In this document: positions 57,630-64,000 of the stretch, one piece after another
Layout of the letters: the number at the start of each line of letters is the position of its first letter
Numbering within the stretch: the first letter of the stretch is position 1
Source of the DNA: Syngnathus acus
Taxonomy: Eukaryota > Chordata > Actinopteri > Syngnathiformes > Syngnathidae
Reading direction: 5' to 3'
DNA: 64,000 bases
Assembly (NCBI RefSeq): GCF_901709675.1
Contig: NC_051104.1
Span: forward strand, 2,454,501-2,518,500
Notes under the pieces: generated by a model
Told to the model about the DNA's origin: nothing
The model's database searches: none
Seen by the model: only the letters and a program-made list of their open reading frames with translations
Position numbers and translations under genes: made by a program

Positions 57630-58819
57630 CATCTGGCATGCAAGTCATACAAATGTCTTTCTGTGCATTTGCGTAAATCTACCTCATGTGCGCATACCTT
57701 CTGCATGATGTTTGGGTAAGATAGAGAATGAGAACCTAGCGCGGTCGCCGACCTAATCGTAGATCTCGGAGGCTGAAAATTGCGGAGGTGGAGGAACAAC
57801 AGCAAAGCAAAACAATCCTGTCCAGAGTTTGTCAGAATAAAAGACTTCCCCCGCGCACCTCATGGCTTTCTAATCTAAGCCGCGGCTCCGACTGTGGTTG
57901 GCAAAAACAAACAGGATGCTCCTCCTCGGCTGACTCGGATGACAGGGAATGCGTTTGAAAAGCGTTTGAGGGCTCCTCTGGCTCTGACAACCTCCCCCAA
58001 AAGACGTAACGCCGCCGAAGCGTGAACCCCAATTGTGTGAATGACAAGAATATTTGACCTTGCTCCAAACATTGCAACGGAGCATCCTGGTGAGAAGTTG
58101 TGGATCAGAAAATACATATTGCGTGTATCGGTGCAGAAAATGTGGCCCGGAGAAGTTTCCTCACCAAAGCGCTTGTATCCAAAAGACTGTACTTCCTCCT
58201 CGTCTGCAAAATCGTCTGCAAGACATCAGAAACACGTCACATAAATTGTCTGAAACTGAAATGTTTACATGATACATTGTGATGACAAACAATCTTTTAA
58301 GATTGTAAAAATCTCTATGTGTGTGCTGGAACCCAAGACCAGGATTAGAACATTATGGTTTAATGGTAAACAGATGGTTTGTGTGTGGGTGAATGGGGGG
58401 GGGGGGGGGGGGGGGGGGGTCTCATGGGGAAGGGACTGATGAGATGTCTTGGTGAGGGAGGGAGAGTCACTTTACTATGAAACTCGTAGTGATGTCAAGA
58501 ATGCATCACTTTGTGGCACTATTGCAGAAAAGGTGCTAACAATGCTAGCGTGCATTTTTTCAGACACCAATAACTAATCACTCAAAAGTTTTGAGTTAAA
58601 ATCACAGTAAATCACTGTAACATTTCGCACATTTGGAAAATTAACGCTGCCCGTAAATACACGGAAAAAGTCTACAGACCTCAGTGAAATGTATTGCACA
58701 TAATAGAAATAAAAATTTACCCAAATAAGTGCCTAAAAAGTCGAAATGCAAATGTACCGTAAATAGACTGATGCCACATAATGACGATGATCACGATGAA
58801 GGGAAATATTACCTTTCAT
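48891..58819 (-). CDS. colec12: Collectin-12, scavenger receptor C-type lectin (complete, 9 coding exons)
   Basis: A type II membrane receptor that binds oxidised lipoprotein, microbes and galactose-type glycans. Coding exons, 5' to 3': 58813-58819, 58165-58215, 52742-52864, 51233-51319, 50114-51157, 49575-50048, 49375-49511, 49174-49283 and 48891-49062; 734 residues (human 742). Order: acidic cytoplasmic tail ([13 protein letters not shown], with a tyrosine-based Y-K-R-F internalisation motif), membrane span at about 38-58, coiled coil at about 90-437 with several N-x-S/T sites, then about 46 uninterrupted Gly-X-Y triplets (about 438-575). A C-terminal C-type lectin domain (596-734) carries Q-P-D (684-686) and W-N-D (707-709), the galactose-type calcium site. 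The first coding exon holds only ATGAAAG; it is supported by exact phase, the GT donor, and the known start M-K-D-D-F. The 63-bp intron 49512-49574 is in frame with no stop. Confidence 0.95.
55565..55801 (-). CDS. Hypothetical 78-codon open frame with a C-P-E-C motif
   Basis: An ATG-started minus-strand frame (from 55,801) inside the large colec12 intron, on the same strand as colec12. It encodes a Gln/Asn-rich start, then [10 protein letters not shown] and F-C-P-E-C, a pattern (C...C-x2-C) reminiscent of half a zinc ribbon. I do not recognise the protein. It may be a nested short gene, an alternative first exon, a retrocopy fragment or chance. No splice donor or poly(A) signal was assigned. 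Confidence 0.2.
   Translation of the reverse strand: MASQQQNTQTHFNNGFGDSFSFYYKNCQAKINAGLEAEKFCPECSGVGSSDMLVLFKVAPHSSSSPAVVPIGKAPPPR
56945..57270 (+). mobile_element. TA-flanked MITE, copy 3 (colec12 intron)
   Basis: A 326-bp element from CAGTAATCCCTCGCTACTTC to AACGAGGGATTACTG, flanked by TA at 56,943-56,944 and 57,271-57,272. Same family as the elements at 31,032 and 45,862, and in the same orientation as the latter. Confidence 0.9.
57562..57627. repeat. (GT)n microsatellite, 66 bp
   Basis: A GT dinucleotide run with one CG interruption near its start. Confidence 0.97.
58395..58419 (+). repeat. Poly(G) run of 25
   Basis: 25 consecutive G on the plus strand, within the first intron of colec12 (58,216-58,812). 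The transcribed RNA would carry poly(C). The length may be uncertain, since such runs are sequencing-error hot spots. Confidence 0.9.
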
Positions 58820-60245
58820 TGCGTTTTGATAGCTCGCTGGGACAGAAGAAGACACGAGGATCGCTGTCCGTCACTTCATGCGCATCTCAGCATCAGGTAC
58901 AGAGTGGAACAAAAGTAAAAGTTTCCCAAGTTTACGAACGACTATTCCTTAAAATGATAATAACAGTAATAATAAAATCAAACCAAAGAGGTAATAGCCA
59001 TCTACACTTGTCGTTGAAATCCCATCGTTCTGATGCTTTCGACTTCTGCGGCACTGATGGGATGTTTCTGGTTCTGTCTCCTCTCGCTGTCTCTTGACTG
59101 CGAGGAGAAGTCAAGCGAGGCGTTACAACTTCCGGTGTTCTTTTCAAAATTAAAGTCCAAAACGGAAATTCGGTGTTTGACATTTATTAGTTCGTCAAAA
59201 GCTATGAAAGGCAGATATATTGTTGAAAATGGGTTTAAACGTGTATATGTTTGTGAAAGTTAAATTTTAACATTAGAAAACATGAACGTATGTTTTGTTT
59301 TTCATGCACATACATGCATTTTCTAATTATTTTTAAAATATTTTTAAAATATGGAATATTAAACATTTGTCTCCTCATATTTTAATTACTTTTGATTTTT
59401 CTATTCATCCACGAATGAGCTGGCCCATCTGTTCGTTTCAAAAATGAAAAATATTCCTCGAGCGCAAACGTTTGCCCACCTCCTGCAGGCTGAGTTGACC
59501 CATTCCAGAGCATCACTCTCCCACCAGGTGCTTTCAACTCCTTCCTGCCCCCGCACCCCTGGGGGGGACACTGCTCCAAATCAGCCGGAGATGAGATTAG
59601 GTTACCAGGCGGTGATGGCAATCGCGTCGCCATGCTCCCTCAAAATCTGGTGCTCATTACAGTTAATTTCTTAAAAGGCTTCACTAAACACGGATCGAGC
59701 GACATTTTCCTGCACACTTCCTGTGGTTTTACACATTTGATTTTCCATTGGCTTGCTTTTACAGTTGTGTGAATTGTTTAGTGTGTTGTCTACACTTTTT
59801 ATGTAGGCTTTTATGAGACTTTGAATGCACTTGCATATTACCATATGACGCCTTTGAGTCCTTGCACGTGCTAGAGAAGCCTCTGCGTGCAGTTGTAAGA
59901 ATACGTTGTAAGAAACAAGCACTCAAACAAAACAAAAATCCACATGTCATCTACACACAGCAGTGTTTTCATTTGATCAAACACTACCAAATGAAGAGAC
60001 TAGACTTGCGAAACAGCGACATCTTGTGGCAGCTTTGGAGCTTGTAGACTAAGTGCCTTTGAAAACTTAAAACGAAGATGATTCACTAAAATTACAGCTG
60101 ATAAAAGTTAAAATTGAAAGTTAAAATTCTCTCTTATGACTGCATGATGTTAGAATAAAAACGCGGAATCTCAGAGTTTTTCAAGTGTAACTGTTTAGTT
60201 TAAATAAAGTTCAACCGGATATTTATGGCAAGCGCCATTTTGTCT
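58820..60245. other. Intergenic region between divergent colec12 and tyms
   Basis: The right end overlaps the tyms promoter and the left end should hold the colec12 5' UTR and promoter. AT-rich around 59,270-59,400. No gene equivalent to mammalian CETN1 or CLUL1 was found here. Confidence 0.55.
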
Positions 60246-60316
60246 TCTCGCGAGACTTCACCCCAAACAAGGAACTACTTCTCGCTCTGCGATTGGCTGG
60301 TACCCGAGATTTGCAT
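60246..60316 (+). promoter_or_regulatory. tyms promoter motifs
   Basis: Upstream of the tyms ATG (60,405) lie a palindromic TCTCGCGAGA (60,246-60,255), an inverted CCAAT box GATTGG (60,291-60,296) and an octamer ATTTGCAT (60,309-60,316). TCTCGCGAGA is a known element of TATA-less housekeeping promoters. The CCAAT-plus-octamer combination is typical of cell-cycle genes. Functional roles here are inferred. Confidence 0.5.
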
Positions 60317-60404
60317 ATGAGGAGGGAAGTTCTGCAGCGACATATTCAAGAACACAAGTGATAGTTTTACATTTTTATTCGACTTTCTTCCATTCGTAAG
60401 CAAA

Positions 60405-62184
<1,780 letters not shown>

Positions 62185-63388
62185 GACCTGTTGCTTTTTT
62201 AGTCAGAAATTGTCAAAAAAAGGCTCATAAACACCTCATAAAGTACATGTTGCAAAGGAGACAGTCATGCAGACAGAACTGAAGAAGACTCCTCCTCCTA
62301 CTCAGTAAGTTGTTGGAATATTATTCTTTTTTTGTTCAAGGGTAAGAATGTAGGTGATATGTAAGTGCTTGAAAGTGGCTGCCCTTAAGATAGCCTGGCT
62401 GTCAAATCATGTAAGGGAATTTTATGTGGTTCCGGTTATTTTGGCGACTAAACTCAAGTCATTCGGCAAACCATAATGTTGCGCTTTTCAAGCCGTGTTT
62501 AAAAAAATAAGCAGATAAGCTAACCTTCCTTTGTACTCATGTTTAAAAGTGGGTTGTATTGTATCGTATTGAAAATGTTATTTAAATAAAATGTGCGGTG
62601 GGCTTTGATTTGCATACGTGTTTTTTTTTATTATTGTCTAGCATCTATAAATGGCAAGCAATGTGTGATTTGTGTCAAAATAATAGAAACGGCTTCTGAA
62701 AGCAAAATGATGAAGATTGGAAACGATACCTACCAATTTTAGCTGACGTGCTGCAGTAATCCGTAGATGTGTTCCTTCTCCTCTAGGGGGCAGTGTGAAG
62801 CAAACCAAGTCCAACTCATTCCTTTATTGTACAAATTCCCATGGTGAGTTTTCCCCTTTGATCATTTGCAGTTAGCTTACATGAAAAAAAGTATCTCGAA
62901 GCTTAATAAGGTTATTCCCACGATGGCTACATAAACAAGTTCATGTATCTTGCTTGTCTTGACGTACACGTACTGCAGATAGCTGCAAGGTTCAATCATA
63001 TGTTGAAGAGGTTTAGTCAGAATGTGCAGCATTTTTTTTTTTTTTTTAATAAGCAACAAGATACAATTCAATGAAAAAGTTGCCATTGTGAGCACGTCTG
63101 ACTTTGAAAGGCCTTTGAATGCGTAGTTATTCTGAAAGCAAGCAACCACCTAGTATGGACAACATGCTAGGACAGAAGGCCGTCCGTCCCCGGCGGGACT
63201 CTCCATTCCAGCTTTATTCATAATTGATGCTTCCAATGCATAATTTATCCGCCTACCTTGTCAAACATGGCAACAAATCGAGCCGAATCTCAAATTTGCA
63301 GCTACGGGCTGCAGCGAGATTGCTGAGGGTATTATGCAACTTGATGCCCAACTTAACAGTACCCCCCTCCCCCCCGTGGTGATCCATA
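62185..63388. other. Non-coding gap between convergent tyms and yes1
   Basis: Holds the tyms 3' UTR (AATAAA at 62,585-62,590) and the yes1 3' UTR (plus-strand TTTATT at 63,213-63,218 reads AATAAA on the minus strand, about 170 bp after the stop). A T run lies at about 63,033-63,048. There is no ENOSF1-like gene, which in humans overlaps the TYMS 3' side. Confidence 0.65.
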
Positions 63389-63597
63389 CTATAGGTTCTC
63401 CCCGGGCTGGTACTGGGGCTCCGTGGCAGTGAAGTAGTCCTCGAGGAAAGACTGGATGTACTCAAAGGTGGGCCGCTCGTCGGCCTCCTCCTTCCAGCAC
63501 AGCTTCATCATGTCGTGCAGCGACTCGGGGCAGCCCTGCGGGCATGGCATGCGGTAGCCGCGCTCCACCTGCTCCAGGACTTCGCGGTTCACCATAC
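63389..63597 (-). CDS. yes1: Src-family tyrosine kinase, last coding exon (partial gene)
   Basis: This exon encodes the last 69 codons of a Src-family non-receptor tyrosine kinase, with a CAG acceptor at its 5' side (phase 1) and TAG at 63,389-63,391. It covers the end of the kinase C-lobe: [19 protein letters not shown], then L-C-W-K-E and D-E-R-P-T-F. It finishes with the regulatory tail [14 protein letters not shown], whose tyrosine is phosphorylated by Csk to lock the kinase off. Src, Fyn and Yes share this tail. The assignment to yes1 rests on the position next to tyms and colec12, as in other vertebrates. Earlier exons lie to the right of the window. Confidence 0.9.
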
Positions 63598-64000
63598 CTG
63601 CAGGGAAAGCCAGCCCATCACCCGATTGGTGAGGTGAGAAAAACATCTTTCGGTTTGCAACAACAAAAACAAATTGTTTGCACTTCATGGAAACTTACAG
63701 CAATGACTTCAAATGCATTTAAAATTAATAGTTTTTGGCACACGCCAACAACTGAATGCCATTATGCTGGTCTTTCAGGTTTGCCCGCCTTAGCCATCTA
63801 AGCTCTCTCCACTCCTTTCAGCTCCTCAGTGCGTCACTAATATCAGTCATTCTTTGCAGAGGAGACGTCGCATGAATGTGAGTACTGTTATATTGTCTCT
63901 CTACATGTTTTGCTGCACTCTTTGTGTCCCAGTCGTTGGGTTACAGCGATTAACTGATGCATAGCTGTAGATTAAATATACAAAAATGAACCAACACATT
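63598..64000. other. Intron of yes1 (non-coding)
   Basis: No further kinase exon is recognisable up to the window edge. Confidence 0.6.

Larger units (their letters stand above)
52865..58164. other. Large colec12 intron (5.3 kb)
   Basis: Lies between the cytoplasmic-tail exon and the transmembrane exon of colec12. It contains G/C homopolymers near 52,889-52,900 and 53,038-53,050, a (TG)n repeat (54,485-54,518), A runs near 53,891, 55,018 and 55,968, a MITE (56,945), a 66-bp (GT)n repeat (57,562-57,627), and one 78-codon minus-strand open frame listed separately. Confidence 0.7.

Noticed and set aside
57394-57708. 104-codon forward frame
   Set aside because: Its second half is the (GT)n repeat and the first half has no known similarity; it lies on the opposite strand within a colec12 intron.

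Overview
The window is vertebrate nuclear DNA and almost certainly from a teleost fish. The evidence is intron-split genes with GT-AG junctions, long non-coding stretches, dinucleotide microsatellites, small TA-flanked and hAT-like non-autonomous DNA transposons, and a gene block matching the vertebrate COLEC12-TYMS-YES1 neighbourhood (human 18p11.32, from memory). All gene models were built by hand: each coding exon was placed by splice sites, codon phase and family similarity, and every junction keeps the frame.

Layout. (1) 1-2145, minus: first coding exon (1906-2145) of a type II classical cadherin whose other exons lie off the left edge. (2) About 2.2-24.1 kb: a gene-free region with microsatellites, a polypurine tract of about 0.5 kb, and AT-rich blocks that look like candidate conserved non-coding elements. 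(3) 24,132-25,201: seven 72-nt tRNA-like units at 160-176 bp spacing. The first is a tRNA-Gln(CTG); the other six have a Gln-type body with a CTC (Glu) anticodon. (4) 25,202-27,967: the last tRNA unit runs straight into a degenerate telomere-like hexamer array. That array is punctuated by 44-nt 3' halves of the same tRNA and flips strand near 27,852. (5) 28-34 kb: non-coding, with two small DNA transposons and a large AT/CA microsatellite. (6) 34,477-36,905 and 42,036-44,439, minus: two complete inositol monophosphatase genes in tandem, with identical exon-intron architecture. (7) 45,710-48,198, plus: a complete CD38/BST1-family ADP-ribosyl cyclase gene. (8) 48,891-58,819, minus: complete colec12 (collectin-12, a scavenger receptor). 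(9) 60,405-62,184, plus: complete tyms (thymidylate synthase), head to head with colec12. (10) 63,389-63,597, minus: last coding exon of a Src-family kinase, yes1 by position.

The genes do not form one pathway. The two phosphatases release free inositol, which serves phosphoinositide signalling and osmolyte supply. The cyclase makes cyclic ADP-ribose from NAD. colec12 is a membrane C-type lectin, tyms makes dTMP, and yes1 is a tyrosine kinase. The most unusual structure is the tRNA-like array fused to the telomere-like array.
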